A stretch of 63,081 nucleotides of DNA, taken from positions 1 to 63,081 of the forward strand of contig JANYDK010000010.1 of NCBI GenBank assembly GCA_025363655.1. The letters are read 5' to 3'. This document shows, piece after piece, positions 36,638-45,885 of this stretch. Under the pieces are notes generated by a model. That model had not been told where the DNA came from. It saw only the letters and a program-made list of their open reading frames with translations, and did no database searches. The DNA comes from Deltaproteobacteria bacterium. GTDB lineage: Bacteria; Myxococcota_A; Polyangia; Polyangiales; JADJMO01. The position numbers and the translations under genes were made by a program. Numbering within the stretch: position 1 is the stretch's first letter; each line of letters opens with the position of its first letter.

Positions 36638-37747
36638 CTAGGAGAGCGTCGGGAGCTTTCCCCGATGGACCACGATCACCCCGCCGCTCCCCACGCCGAG
36701 GCTCGGGGTCGCGTGACGCGCGAGGGCCGCGAAGGTGGCCGAGCGGGTCATCGTCGTCGGACGCGCATAGGCGACGATCGAGCTCCCCTCCTGACACGCA
36801 GCGAAGGAGGTCGGGGCGGTCCACGTCGCGCCCGTCACGCGTGCTGCCGGATCGCCGATGCACACGTGCAGGCCGGGCAAATTCTGATCGACGATCGACT
36901 CGCCCGTCGCCGTCTCGATGCCGTGGTTGACGCCGATGCAGACGAGCCCGATGCGATTCGAGTTGGGGCTGAGGTCGAGCATCGTCTCGACGTCGCGCTC
37001 GAGGGCGCGATCGCCGTGGACCTCGACCTGCCTCACGCGCGAGCCCTCGATGTGCATCGTCACCGGCGTGCGATGGAGGACGCCGGCGCGAGCGCCGAAG
37101 AACTCGCCGAGCGAGGCGTTGGCGACCAGCGTTCCCTCGATGCTCTCGGGCGTGCAGTAGAGGGCGCCGGCCGGGAGGTTGCCCCAGCGCCCGGGGGAGA
37201 GCACACCGAGCTGCGGATACCAGCGCATGTCTTCGGCGAAGCTGAGGACCAGTCGCGTGCCCTTGCCGCTCAACGACTCGATGCGACGCGCGCCGGAGAC
37301 GATGTCGAGCACGCGCCTTCCGCGACGCTCGATGTCGCGGTAGTCGGTGCGCAGGCCGCGGGCGAACGCGAGGCGGCTGATACCGGGCATGTGCGCGTGC
37401 CGAAGGCCGAGCTGGCCGACGAGATGGAGCAGGTGCTGGCGAAGGCCGAGCTGATGGCGAGCAGCGCTGCCGATGAAGGCGCTGGCCCGTGCAGCCGAAA
37501 GGAGCGCGACGATGCGCGAGGGGAGAACCTTCAGCTGATGACCCGCGAAGTCGTCGAGCATCGCCACGTCGACGACGGCGCCGACTTGGTTCGCCGCACG
37601 TGCGAGCGCGCTCGCCAACTCTTCGCCGAGCGAGTCACCAATGACGACGATACGTTCGCCAGGGACGAGCCGCAGCGCGCTCGTGACGACGTTCATCGCC
37701 GCAGCATCGACGTCCGCCGGAACTACCCGCGCAATCTCCAGGCTCAC
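36638..37747 (-). CDS. M29 aminopeptidase-like protein
   Basis: 369 residues from a GTG with GGAG six bases upstream; an in-frame TTG at 37780 is the alternative. The N-terminal Rossmann-like half (ERIVVIGDSLGEELASAL) and the segment WGNLPAGALYCTPESIEGTLV resemble M29 (AmpS/AmpT) aminopeptidases. The C-terminal metal-site region is close (IGVNHGI, PGLHVCIG), but the usual Asp-Glu-Lys and some His ligands are replaced (VDQNLPG). It may be inactive or bind metal differently. It lies 106 bases downstream of the SDR gene on the same strand. Confidence 0.6.
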   Translation of the reverse strand: MSLEIARVVPADVDAAAMNVVTSALRLVPGERIVVIGDSLGEELASALARAANQVGAVVDVAMLDDFAGHQLKVLPSRIVALLSAARASAFIGSAARHQLGLRQHLLHLVGQLGLRHAHMPGISRLAFARGLRTDYRDIERRGRRVLDIVSGARRIESLSGKGTRLVLSFAEDMRWYPQLGVLSPGRWGNLPAGALYCTPESIEGTLVANASLGEFFGARAGVLHRTPVTMHIEGSRVRQVEVHGDRALERDVETMLDLSPNSNRIGLVCIGVNHGIETATGESIVDQNLPGLHVCIGDPAARVTGATWTAPTSFAACQEGSSIVAYARPTTMTRSATFAALARHATPSLGVGSGGVIVVHRGKLPTLS

Positions 37748-37853
37748 CCTTTTCTCCGCGCTGACACGTTCGCAGCGCAAGCTAGCAGGCGACCTCTGGT
37801 GGATGCACCACCGACCCTGGCGCCAGTGTCCGACACCGGCGCGGTGAGTTGCG

Positions 37854-38708
37854 CTACGACAAAATCAGCTTTTCGGTGAGAGCCCAGAGATCACGCGCGA
37901 AGCCGTCGTCGCGGGCCTTGCGCGTGCGCTTGCCGACCTTCTTGTCGAAGAAGTATTCGCCGTTGAATTTGCCGGCTTCGTCGCTGGTCGCGAGCCACAC
38001 CAGCGTCTCGGCACCCTTCACCGGCGTGCGCGCGACGAGGATGCCGCCGAGCTTGATGAGGAACGCGAGGGCGCCCGAGTTGTTGGCGCCGAAGCCCGTC
38101 TGCACGAACCCCGGATGGAAGCAGTTGGCGACGACACTGGTGCCCTCGAGCTTGCGCCCGAGCTCGCGCGTGAAGAGGATGTTGGCGAGCTTGGACGAGC
38201 CGTAGACCTCGAAGCCGGAGTAGCTTCGTTCCCGCTTCACGACGTCGTCGAGGTCGAGATTGCCGCGCGAGTGCGCGCCGCTCGAGGTGCTGACGATGCG
38301 TGCGCCGGGCGTCTTCTTCAAGACGTCGAGCAGCTCGATCGTGAGGACGAAGTAGGCGACGTGGTTGAGCGCGAAGGTCATCTCGATGCCGTCGCCGCTG
38401 AGCTTGCGGTCGGTGAAGATGGCGCCGGCGTTGTTGACCAAGACGTCGAGCCGGTCGTGCTTGGACTTGAACTCGGTGGCGATGCGGCGCACTTCGGAGA
38501 TGCGGGAGAGATCGCCGAGGAGGAGCTCGATGTGCTCGTTGCCGCTCTCGCTCTTGAGCTCGGAGACGACGCGCTCGCTCTTCTCGCGGTTGCGTCCGAT
38601 GAGGACCAACGTTGCGCCGCGGCGCGCGAAGTCGAGGGCGGCCGCTTTGCCGATGCCTTCGGTGGCGCCAGAGAGGAGGAAGATTTTGCCGTCGAGCTCT
38701 TTGCCCAT
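37854..38708 (-). CDS. Short-chain dehydrogenase, retinol-dehydrogenase-like
   Basis: 284 residues from MGKELDGK; the frame extends upstream but that part overlaps the divergent gene and is not SDR-like. Cofactor motif SGATEGIG with Arg following the second strand (IGRNREKSE), which favours NADPH; NNAGAIF; catalytic Ser in VSTSSGAH; YGSSKLAN with the Tyr-xxx-Lys pair. The closest well-known relatives are vertebrate RDH11-13 and WW-domain oxidoreductases, which act on retinoids or lipids. Substrate here unknown. Confidence 0.87.
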   Translation of the reverse strand: MGKELDGKIFLLSGATEGIGKAAALDFARRGATLVLIGRNREKSERVVSELKSESGNEHIELLLGDLSRISEVRRIATEFKSKHDRLDVLVNNAGAIFTDRKLSGDGIEMTFALNHVAYFVLTIELLDVLKKTPGARIVSTSSGAHSRGNLDLDDVVKRERSYSGFEVYGSSKLANILFTRELGRKLEGTSVVANCFHPGFVQTGFGANNSGALAFLIKLGGILVARTPVKGAETLVWLATSDEAGKFNGEYFFDKKVGKRTRKARDDGFARDLWALTEKLILS

Positions 38709-38841
38709 GGATGTCGTGACCTCGGAAGTGGTGATTCGCGCCGTTTGGCACAGCGCGACCCATCCGATGCACCAGTTGGCCGCGAGGACACAGCAAAATC
38801 GGCCGTTTTCGCTGGCATCGAGGTTGCTCATCGGGTCGGGT

Positions 38842-39531
38842 ATGGGTTCTCTCGGCATGCGTCCTCTGGTCTCGGTCGCATTCGCGTCTGCGCTTGCATT
38901 CGTCGCCACGGGCGGCGGCTGTGGGGGCGCGCCGAGCGGTCTCGATCGCTCGGCCTACGCGGTCGATGTCTGCAAACAAGGACGCTGGAGCGAGCTCGAC
39001 GGCGTCGCCCTCGTCGCCAGCAGCGGATATCTTCAGCTCGACGTCGCGACCTCGGGGGTCATCGGCGAATCCCTGCAATCGGTCTCGCATACCGGCACGA
39101 GCTGCACGAGCGCGACGGACGCGGTCGCTTGCACGAGCGCGCTCTCGCACGCGCGCAGCGAGGTCGGTTGGAAGAGTGAACGGTGCGGCGGCGCGGGTTG
39201 CTCGCGCGAGCTTCGGTTCTTCGTCCGTGAGAGCGGGGGCGTGCTCGAGACCGTCACTCGTGTCGAGCGTCTCGCCGCGCTCGTCGCGCCGATCGATTCA
39301 CCCGCCAAGGCGGCGCTCATCGCTGCGTATGCCTTCGATCCGACGGGCATCGAGTGCGCGGGTCCGCAGATCGCCCTTCGCGCCTCCGACAGCTCCTACG
39401 AGGTCTTCCTCGCGCACGGCGGAGGCTGCACCGATCGCGTCGAACGACGAGCTCGGGTCACCCGCGAGGGCGCCGCCACCGAGCTCGAATCGACGACGAT
39501 TCCCTCGAAACAGAGCTGCGTCAGCCCCTGA
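38842..39531 (+). CDS. Secreted or lipid-anchored Cys-rich protein, function unknown
   Basis: 229 residues from ATG 38842; ATG 38857 would also work. An N-terminal hydrophobic signal ends at TGGGCGG, a non-ideal lipobox. The mature part has about ten Cys (CTSAT, ACTSA, RCGGAGCS, IECAG, GGCTD, SCVSP), most probably disulfide-bonded outside the cytoplasm. No known domain is recognised. It ends four bases before the end of the convergent iron-sulfur protein gene. Confidence 0.65.
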   Translation: MGSLGMRPLVSVAFASALAFVATGGGCGGAPSGLDRSAYAVDVCKQGRWSELDGVALVASSGYLQLDVATSGVIGESLQSVSHTGTSCTSATDAVACTSALSHARSEVGWKSERCGGAGCSRELRFFVRESGGVLETVTRVERLAALVAPIDSPAKAALIAAYAFDPTGIECAGPQIALRASDSSYEVFLAHGGGCTDRVERRARVTREGAATELESTTIPSKQSCVSP

Positions 39532-39535
39532 GAAG

Positions 39536-41422
39536 TCACCCGCGCTCGGTGTTCTTCGCGCCCTTCGCCGCCTCGATGGCGGTGCGTGGATCGACGCGGA
39601 AGGCAGCGCCGGTCGGGCACGCGGTGACGCACGCGTAGTCGTCGTGCTCGGCGCAGAGATCGCACTTCACCGCCTTCATCGGGATCTTCGGATCGAGCTC
39701 GCGCTCGTAGGCGGCCTTGTTCGGGCCTCCGCGGATGAGGTCGAGGAGGGAGGCGATCCAGCCCTTTTTCTTCTGCTCGACCGGGTGCATCGAGATGTTG
39801 CCGTAGGGGCAGCGCTCGGCGCAGGCACCGCATCCGATACAGTTTTCTTCGACGATCGCGATCTCGCCGGTGGGCCGGCGGACGATGCCGTTGACGCTGC
39901 AGAGGAGGCAAACCGGATCTTCGCAGTGTCGGCAGGCGGTGGGAAAGAGGAGGTTCTCGACCTGCAAGCCGCGGAGCTGGAGACGACTCTCGCCGTGGCG
40001 ACGTCCGCAGGCGTCGATGCAGTTCTGACAGTTCACGCACAGCTTCTGATCGACGACGAGCACTTCGCGCCCCTGCGCCAGGCCCTGATCGACGAGCACG
40101 TTCATGTTGAAGGGGAGATAGGCGGTGTTGTGGACGGCGCGAGCCGCCGCCGCCGGCTTCTGCGCAGACAAATCTTGCGCGCGGGCGACCTGCTCGACCT
40201 CCATCGCGCCGCGCACCAACGCTTCGTGCGCCTGCGGATGGCGCGCGAGGATGCTCATGAGGTGTGCGCCGGGGATGCGGATGACCTCGGCGCGACTGCT
40301 GGCAGCGACCGAGAAGGTGTGGGCGCGTTCACCGAGCGCGAGGCCGAGCGCACCGAAGAGATCGCCCTCGCGGAAGTAGACGAGCACCGTCTCTTCCGCG
40401 GTCTTGTCGGGCTCGCCGGAGAAGCGGCCGGAGCGCTCGGGCAGGGAGCCGGCCATCGCCGCCATCGCCGCGATGCGCATCGATTCTTCGGCCACGACCT
40501 TGCGGCTGACGCGGAGAAATCCGCTGCGTACGAGGAAGACGTCACGCGGCGCCTCGCCCTCGCGAAAGACGGCCTCGCCGGGCTTGACCATTTGCAGCTC
40601 GGCGCTCTTCAAGAGCTCGTCCATCGCCTCTTCGGGGAGGCCTCCGAAGACGGACGGTTTGCGTGCGTAGGTCCAGAGCGCGCGACGACGATAGAGCTCG
40701 TCCATCGTCGCGCCGAAGGTCTCGGACTGGCTCATCAGCTGCTTCACCGCAGCCTTGGGCAGCTCGACGACGATGGAGTCGTCGGTGGCCGTCACCGTGA
40801 AGGGCTCGGGCTGATCGGCCATGATCGCCAGCTCACCGAAGAACGAGCCCGGCCCGTAGACGAGGATGCGTACCCGCTGGGTCGCGCTCACTTGCGACGT
40901 CTGTTCGAGCGAGCCGCCGAGGATGACGTAGAGGCGCTCGTGGAACTCGCCTTCACGGCAGAGCTCTTCGCCACGCGAGAGCCTTCGGAGCGTCGCCTTC
41001 AGCGCCAGGCGTCGCAAATCGGCGGAGGAAATCCCGGCGAAGAGCCGAATGCTCCCGAGCTCGCGGGCCATCGAGTCGAGCGTGTAGCCAGACGTCGCGA
41101 CCTCGTCACCGACCTGCAGCATGAGCGGGTAGTCGGGGATGCGATCGTCGACCTTCATCTTGTTGAACAGCACCATGTCGGCGCGGCTCAAGTCGGCGGG
41201 ACAGACGGGGACGCACTGACGGCACTGCGTACACGCGCCGAGGAACTGCACGAGGTTCGGCTGCGTGATGACCGGCAGGTGGATGGCGGCGTTGAGCTCG
41301 GCGATGGTGACGATGCTCGCTTCGGGGAGCGGGCAGGCGAGCATGCAGTCGTGACAGCCGATGCAGGCCATCACCTCGCGCTCGGCCTGCTCGGCGAGGA
41401 CGTCGCGGTAGTCGACGGTCAC
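39536..41422 (-). CDS. Hexa-[4Fe-4S] protein with two cNMP-binding-like domains
   Basis: 628 residues from a GTG overlapping the upstream stop (GTGA). N-terminal HdrC-like pair of clusters: Cys20/23/26/30 and Cys64/67/70/74. Two CRP-type beta-roll domains follow at about 128-235 and 258-400. The phosphate-binding cassettes are degenerate: FGELAIMADQPEP lacks the Arg, and the second (FGALGLALGER) lacks the Glu. A DmsB/HycB-like C-terminal part has four clusters: Cys462/465/468/472, 497/500/505/508, 528/531/534/538 and 587/590/598/602. It should carry electrons, gated by an unknown ligand, probably from the oxidoreductase encoded just upstream. Confidence 0.88.
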   Translation of the reverse strand: MTVDYRDVLAEQAEREVMACIGCHDCMLACPLPEASIVTIAELNAAIHLPVITQPNLVQFLGACTQCRQCVPVCPADLSRADMVLFNKMKVDDRIPDYPLMLQVGDEVATSGYTLDSMARELGSIRLFAGISSADLRRLALKATLRRLSRGEELCREGEFHERLYVILGGSLEQTSQVSATQRVRILVYGPGSFFGELAIMADQPEPFTVTATDDSIVVELPKAAVKQLMSQSETFGATMDELYRRRALWTYARKPSVFGGLPEEAMDELLKSAELQMVKPGEAVFREGEAPRDVFLVRSGFLRVSRKVVAEESMRIAAMAAMAGSLPERSGRFSGEPDKTAEETVLVYFREGDLFGALGLALGERAHTFSVAASSRAEVIRIPGAHLMSILARHPQAHEALVRGAMEVEQVARAQDLSAQKPAAAARAVHNTAYLPFNMNVLVDQGLAQGREVLVVDQKLCVNCQNCIDACGRRHGESRLQLRGLQVENLLFPTACRHCEDPVCLLCSVNGIVRRPTGEIAIVEENCIGCGACAERCPYGNISMHPVEQKKKGWIASLLDLIRGGPNKAAYERELDPKIPMKAVKCDLCAEHDDYACVTACPTGAAFRVDPRTAIEAAKGAKNTERG

Positions 41423-43719
41423 GAGGCCACCGCGCTCTGTGCGCTCACCGCACTGGCGTGGAATTGCAGGCTGACGGCGCCGAGTTGGAGCGTGTCACCG
41501 TCGCGGAGCACCACCTCGTGACCGGCGACGAGGCGCACGCCGTTGTGCGTGGTGCCGGCGCTGCTCGCGAGATCGCTGACGTGCCAGCTCCCGGAGACGA
41601 AGGAGAGAAGGGCGTGTCTCCGCGAGATGGATAGGTCTTCTATGCGAATTTGGGTCGTCAATTCTCGGCCGATCGTCGAGGGCGAGCCGGCGACGACGAA
41701 GCGCATGCCGCGAAATGCGCCGCTCTGGCCGACGAGGACCGCGGGAGAACTCGTCGAAGTCGTCGTGCTCGGTGCAGCTCCGGCGACGCTCACGACAGGG
41801 GCGGGCGAGTACACCTGCGGTCGCATCATCTCGGTGCCGGGGGCGCGCGGCGGCGAGACGGAGGTGTCGTGGACGCGTGCGGAGACGGGCGCGGTCGAGT
41901 CTTGTCGAAACGTCAGCTCGGTCGTACCCACGGTCACGCGATCGGCCGGCAGGAGTCGGTGCGGGACGGTGACCTGCTTGCCGTTGACCCACGTGCCGTT
42001 GCGACTGCCCATGTCGCGGAGGAAGAGCCCGCCGCCATAGGCCGTGATTTGCGCGTGCACGGTGGAGACGCCGGGATCGGAGAGGACGATGCCTCCGCGC
42101 GGATCGCGGCCGATGCTGATGACCGCGCCTTCGAGCGGGAAGCGATGGCCCGCGCCTTCGAGGAACGCAGTGACCGGCGAAGGGCGGAGGAGAGCGCTTG
42201 CCGCAGCTTGTTTCAGGCCGATCGAGAGCACCGTGCCGTTCGCCGGCACCGACATCGGTGCGGCCTCGGGCGTCGACACCTCGAGCACGCGCGCGGGGAT
42301 AGCCTGTGGAGCTCCTCCTCCTCCAGCGCCGACCCTTTGCTTCATGAACACGCTCATCGCCGCGGCGAGCTCACCGAGCTTCACGTGCTGCGTGCCGCGG
42401 AGCTCGGCGGCGTCGGCGACGACGGAGGTGGCGACCATCGAGGTGTTCGGTTTTTCGACGAGCGAACGACTGCGCAGCCAGGCGCCGAGGTCGAAGGCCG
42501 GATCGAGGAGCTTGCGACCGAGCGCGCGGACGTCGACCCGTTCGTCGATGAGACGCTTGAAGAGGCGCCCTCGTTGCCTCACGCGCGCGTCGCGATCGCC
42601 GAGCATGAGCGCGCCGACGAGCCGGCCGTCGACCATCATCAGCTTGCGATAGGCGATGCGCCCGCCGCCGCGCGGGACGTCGAGGATCTCTTCGGCGCCC
42701 GCCGCCTTGCCGATGGCACCGACGGAGGCGAAGTCGAGATCGAAGAGGCGCGTCGCGAAATAGAGGACGCCGGGAGCGTAGACGCGATCGCGCCTCGCCA
42801 TGTTGCTGGCGGCGACCTGCGCTTCCAGGCGCGCCGGCTCCCACAGTTGCGAGAGGTTGCCGTCGAGCTCGGCGACGTCGCCGGCGGCGTAGACGTTGGG
42901 CACCGAGCTGCGCATGCGCGAATCGACCGCGACGCCGCCACGACGACCGAGGGCGATGCCGCTCCCCTGCAACATCTCGGTGTTGCAGACGACGCCGATG
43001 GCGACGGCGACCACCTCGCAAGGAATGACTTCTCCCGAGCGTGTGCGCACCGAGCCGACGTTGCCTTCCCCGTCGGGGAGCGCGGCGGCGACCTCTTCTT
43101 GCACGCGCACGTCGAGCCCGCCCTGACGGAGGCGCGCGGTGAGGAGATCTTGGGCGACCTCGTCGAGCGCACCGGTCATCATGCCGCGCTCGCGGATGAG
43201 CATGGTCACCTTCACGCCGCGCTCGCGCATCGCCAGCGCCCACTCGAGCGCGAGCGGTCCGCCACCGACGACGACCGCGCGACGGAGCCGGCCGAGCGCG
43301 ATGCAGTCCATGATCCAACGCGTGTCCTGCAGTGTTCGAAGCGTGCAGACCCCGGCGAGGTTCGCACCCTCGAAGGGCGCGGTGCGCGAGCGTGCGCCGG
43401 TGCCGATGAGGAGCGCGTCGTAAGGAACGGGCGTCCCGTCGTGGAGCCAGACGTGCGACCTCTGCGCGTCGACGCTGGTGACGCGCGCGTGCACTCGCTC
43501 TGCGCCGACGTCGGCGAAGAAGGTCGGAGGCACCGCCCACACCTGTTCGTCGCGGAGCTCGCCGAGCATGTAGTTGGTGAGCGCCGCACGGAAGTACGCC
43601 GGGTGCGGATCGTCCGAGACGACCTTGATCTCACACTGCGGATCGAGGGTGCGGAGCGTCTGCGCGGCGGTGATGCCGGCGGCGCCGTCCCCGAGGATCA
43701 CGTAGCGGGCGCGGGCCAT
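41419..43719 (-). CDS. FAD/NAD(P)H oxidoreductase fused to two FHA domains
   Basis: 766 residues. The first 400 form a pyridine-nucleotide-disulfide-type flavoprotein (NirB/NADH-oxidase subgroup): FAD site GDGAAG (10-15), NAD site VVGGGPLALEWA (150-161), second FAD motif VYAAGDVAE (277-285). No CxxC redox pair is seen. After a helical linker, FHA1 (about 520-605) has GRDP, STVHAQI and GSRNGTWVNG, and FHA2 (about 672-755) has IGREL, SISRRHALL and TTHNG. These motifs hold phosphothreonine peptides, so a Ser/Thr kinase should control or recruit the enzyme; a kinase gene lies three genes upstream in the same unit. Confidence 0.9.
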   Translation of the reverse strand: MARARYVILGDGAAGITAAQTLRTLDPQCEIKVVSDDPHPAYFRAALTNYMLGELRDEQVWAVPPTFFADVGAERVHARVTSVDAQRSHVWLHDGTPVPYDALLIGTGARSRTAPFEGANLAGVCTLRTLQDTRWIMDCIALGRLRRAVVVGGGPLALEWALAMRERGVKVTMLIRERGMMTGALDEVAQDLLTARLRQGGLDVRVQEEVAAALPDGEGNVGSVRTRSGEVIPCEVVAVAIGVVCNTEMLQGSGIALGRRGGVAVDSRMRSSVPNVYAAGDVAELDGNLSQLWEPARLEAQVAASNMARRDRVYAPGVLYFATRLFDLDFASVGAIGKAAGAEEILDVPRGGGRIAYRKLMMVDGRLVGALMLGDRDARVRQRGRLFKRLIDERVDVRALGRKLLDPAFDLGAWLRSRSLVEKPNTSMVATSVVADAAELRGTQHVKLGELAAAMSVFMKQRVGAGGGGAPQAIPARVLEVSTPEAAPMSVPANGTVLSIGLKQAAASALLRPSPVTAFLEGAGHRFPLEGAVISIGRDPRGGIVLSDPGVSTVHAQITAYGGGLFLRDMGSRNGTWVNGKQVTVPHRLLPADRVTVGTTELTFRQDSTAPVSARVHDTSVSPPRAPGTEMMRPQVYSPAPVVSVAGAAPSTTTSTSSPAVLVGQSGAFRGMRFVVAGSPSTIGRELTTQIRIEDLSISRRHALLSFVSGSWHVSDLASSAGTTHNGVRLVAGHEVVLRDGDTLQLGAVSLQFHASAVSAQSAVAS

Positions 43720-43735
43720 CGATGTCTCCGTCGTA

Positions 43736-45439
43736 TCACGGCGGCTTGGGCGAGGAGATCTGCTGCGACCAACGGAGGAGCGCGTAGCAGCAGTGCTGGA
43801 CGGCATCGATGCGGATCGCGAAATCGACGACGCTGCTCGGCACCCCGCCGAACGTCGCGGCTGGGTCGGCGAAGAGGTGGCGCGGGCCGGGGAGCAGTTG
43901 GGTGCGGACCATGAACGCGAGCGCGCGGCGCACCTGCCCGCCGATCGCCACCTGCTCGTCGGCGCTCACCGTCGGAATCGAGCTCGCGACCGAGAGCGCG
44001 CCGAGCACGGAGAGCACGCCTTCGATGCGCCCACCGATCACGGCGGGGTGCGGCGCGGGAAACGGGGTCACGCCGAAGGCTCCATCGAGATCGGGCTCGT
44101 CCAGGGCGAGGGGCTTCTCGAGCTGCATTTCCCGAGTGATCGCCGACCAGCGGACGCAGAACTCGAGAGCCGCCCCATCCGGTCTATGCGCGGCGAGCGC
44201 CTCCATCGCCTGACACGTCCAGTGCTCTTCGCCGAACCAGTAGCGGGCGCCGAAATAGCTCGGGCGCACCAGGCGTCCGAGCACCGCGGCGGCGACGTCG
44301 AGATCGCGGACATCCCCGGTGACCTCGGCGGCGCGGGCCAAGGCGAGCGCTGCTTCGCCAGAAAAATAGGGGCGTTGGAGCTCGACGACCCGGCCCGTAC
44401 GGAGGTCGAAGCGGTGCCAAAGATCGCCGTCGGCGCGTTGCAACGAACGGAGGAACGAGGTGAGACCGACGATGTCGGCGCGGACGGCGTCGTCCAGCGG
44501 CACGATCGCCGTCGCGCCTCGCGTGGTCTCGACGATCGCGAGGAGGGTGAGCGCCGCGACGCCGGCATCGGCGCTCTCGCCCTCCGGAAAGCATCGCGTC
44601 GCGGCGCAGGCGACGAGCCGGATCCGAAGCGCAGTGACGGCGCGCGCGGCCGCTTCACGCAACAGCGCTTCTGACGTCGTGCGGGCGGCGGCTGCGAGGA
44701 AAAGCGTCGCGCCGGCGTGCCTCGTCCAATTGTATCCGGGTAATATTTCGCCGGTCACCCCATCGACGGCGTAGTGGAACATCCCCTCCTCGGTGGTGTG
44801 TCGCGCGAGATAGCGGGCCCCTTCGAGCGCCGCAGCGCGCGCGGTCCCAGGGTCGAGGTCGGTGGCGGAGACGAGCTTCGGCGGCGTCTCGCCGAGAACC
44901 TCGCGATGCATGCGCACTCGCCGGAGCGTCGCGCGCGCGCGGACGACGGCAGGGTCGAGCTGCAGTCGTGACGCAGCGACGTCGAGGAAGAGATCACGAT
45001 CGGCGCCCATTTCCAGGTCGATCGCCGGCAAGCGGAGCGCGTGATCGTAGGCCGCGCGGACGATCGCGTCGTCGGGCGTCACCAGGACGTCGCGCCCCTC
45101 GACCGTGACGAGGACGCCGTCGAGCCCAGGCACGAGCGCAACGGAGAACAGGAGCTCGTTCGTCGGCAACGGCGCATCGGCGACGACGCGCTCGGAGACG
45201 ACGGTGCCCGCCGAGGTCGTGCGCGCAGCGAGGATCTCGGGCGGCGGCGCCGCACCGTCGTTCGTCGTCACGCGCAAAATGAGACGCCCACGTTGCCAGA
45301 CGCTCCAGGCGATGGGTCCGTTTCGAGGTCGAAGCCGCGCGTAGGCCCGCGCCGAGAAGAAGCCGAGGAGGGCGAGGCAGGCGGTGAGACCGAGCGCGGC
45401 GAGGAGGAGTCGAATCGTCTTCCGGGTGCGCGCGTTCAT
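43736..45439 (-). CDS. Membrane-anchored alpha/alpha-toroid-like protein
   Basis: 567 residues. Uncleaved TM anchor at about 9-30 (LLLAALGLTACLALLGFFSARAY in overview), then a strand-rich region to about 140. The C-terminal 370 residues are helical with repeats typical of (alpha/alpha) barrels: GARYLARHTTEEGMFHY, YNWTRHAGATLFLAAA, EEHWTCQAMEALA. Glycosidases, lyases and terpene-cyclase-like proteins share this fold; I cannot identify catalytic residues. The start codon overlaps the upstream stop, and a 16-base gap precedes the FHA-oxidoreductase. The catalytic domain should face the periplasm. Confidence 0.7.
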   Translation of the reverse strand: MNARTRKTIRLLLAALGLTACLALLGFFSARAYARLRPRNGPIAWSVWQRGRLILRVTTNDGAAPPPEILAARTTSAGTVVSERVVADAPLPTNELLFSVALVPGLDGVLVTVEGRDVLVTPDDAIVRAAYDHALRLPAIDLEMGADRDLFLDVAASRLQLDPAVVRARATLRRVRMHREVLGETPPKLVSATDLDPGTARAAALEGARYLARHTTEEGMFHYAVDGVTGEILPGYNWTRHAGATLFLAAAARTTSEALLREAAARAVTALRIRLVACAATRCFPEGESADAGVAALTLLAIVETTRGATAIVPLDDAVRADIVGLTSFLRSLQRADGDLWHRFDLRTGRVVELQRPYFSGEAALALARAAEVTGDVRDLDVAAAVLGRLVRPSYFGARYWFGEEHWTCQAMEALAAHRPDGAALEFCVRWSAITREMQLEKPLALDEPDLDGAFGVTPFPAPHPAVIGGRIEGVLSVLGALSVASSIPTVSADEQVAIGGQVRRALAFMVRTQLLPGPRHLFADPAATFGGVPSSVVDFAIRIDAVQHCCYALLRWSQQISSPKPP

Positions 45440-45885
45440 CGCGCCTCGAGCTTGCTCTCGAGCTTGGCGTCACGCGGCGCGCGGAGACCGAGCCAGACCA
45501 ATTGCGCTCCCGGGAGCACGACCAAGTACGGGAGGACGAGGGCGACGACGATCGCGAAGAGGATCACGCCGCCACGCCCGACCGGCCCGTAGATTCCGGA
45601 GAGAAAGCCGATCGTCGTGGCGAGCGCGACGATGGTCGCGAGGCCGAAAAAAAGGACGATCCCCGCGGCGATGCGCGTCACGCGCGGCGCCCATCGCGTA
45701 TCGGCGAGGAGCCCGAGGCCGGCCGCGAGGAGCAGCACCGAGGCGAGACTGCCGCCGAGATCGATGGGAGCCCACCGCGCCGGGAGGGCGACGAAGATTC
45801 CGAAGAGCGTCACCGCGGCGCCGAGCAGATCGGCGACGCCGAAGAAGACACGAAGGAGCGAAGACGAAGGTGCGCGCTCGCTCAC
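45436..45885 (-). CDS. Four-TM membrane protein
   Basis: 149 residues with four hydrophobic helices (about 12-35, 43-60, 70-93, 105-130) and a charged tail (KLESKLEAR). No recognised family. It overlaps both neighbours by four bases (ATGA), so its translation is coupled to that of the kinase upstream and the toroid protein downstream. That linkage is the best clue to its role, possibly as a membrane scaffold. Confidence 0.72.
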   Translation of the reverse strand: MSERAPSSSLLRVFFGVADLLGAAVTLFGIFVALPARWAPIDLGGSLASVLLLAAGLGLLADTRWAPRVTRIAAGIVLFFGLATIVALATTIGFLSGIYGPVGRGGVILFAIVVALVLPYLVVLPGAQLVWLGLRAPRDAKLESKLEAR

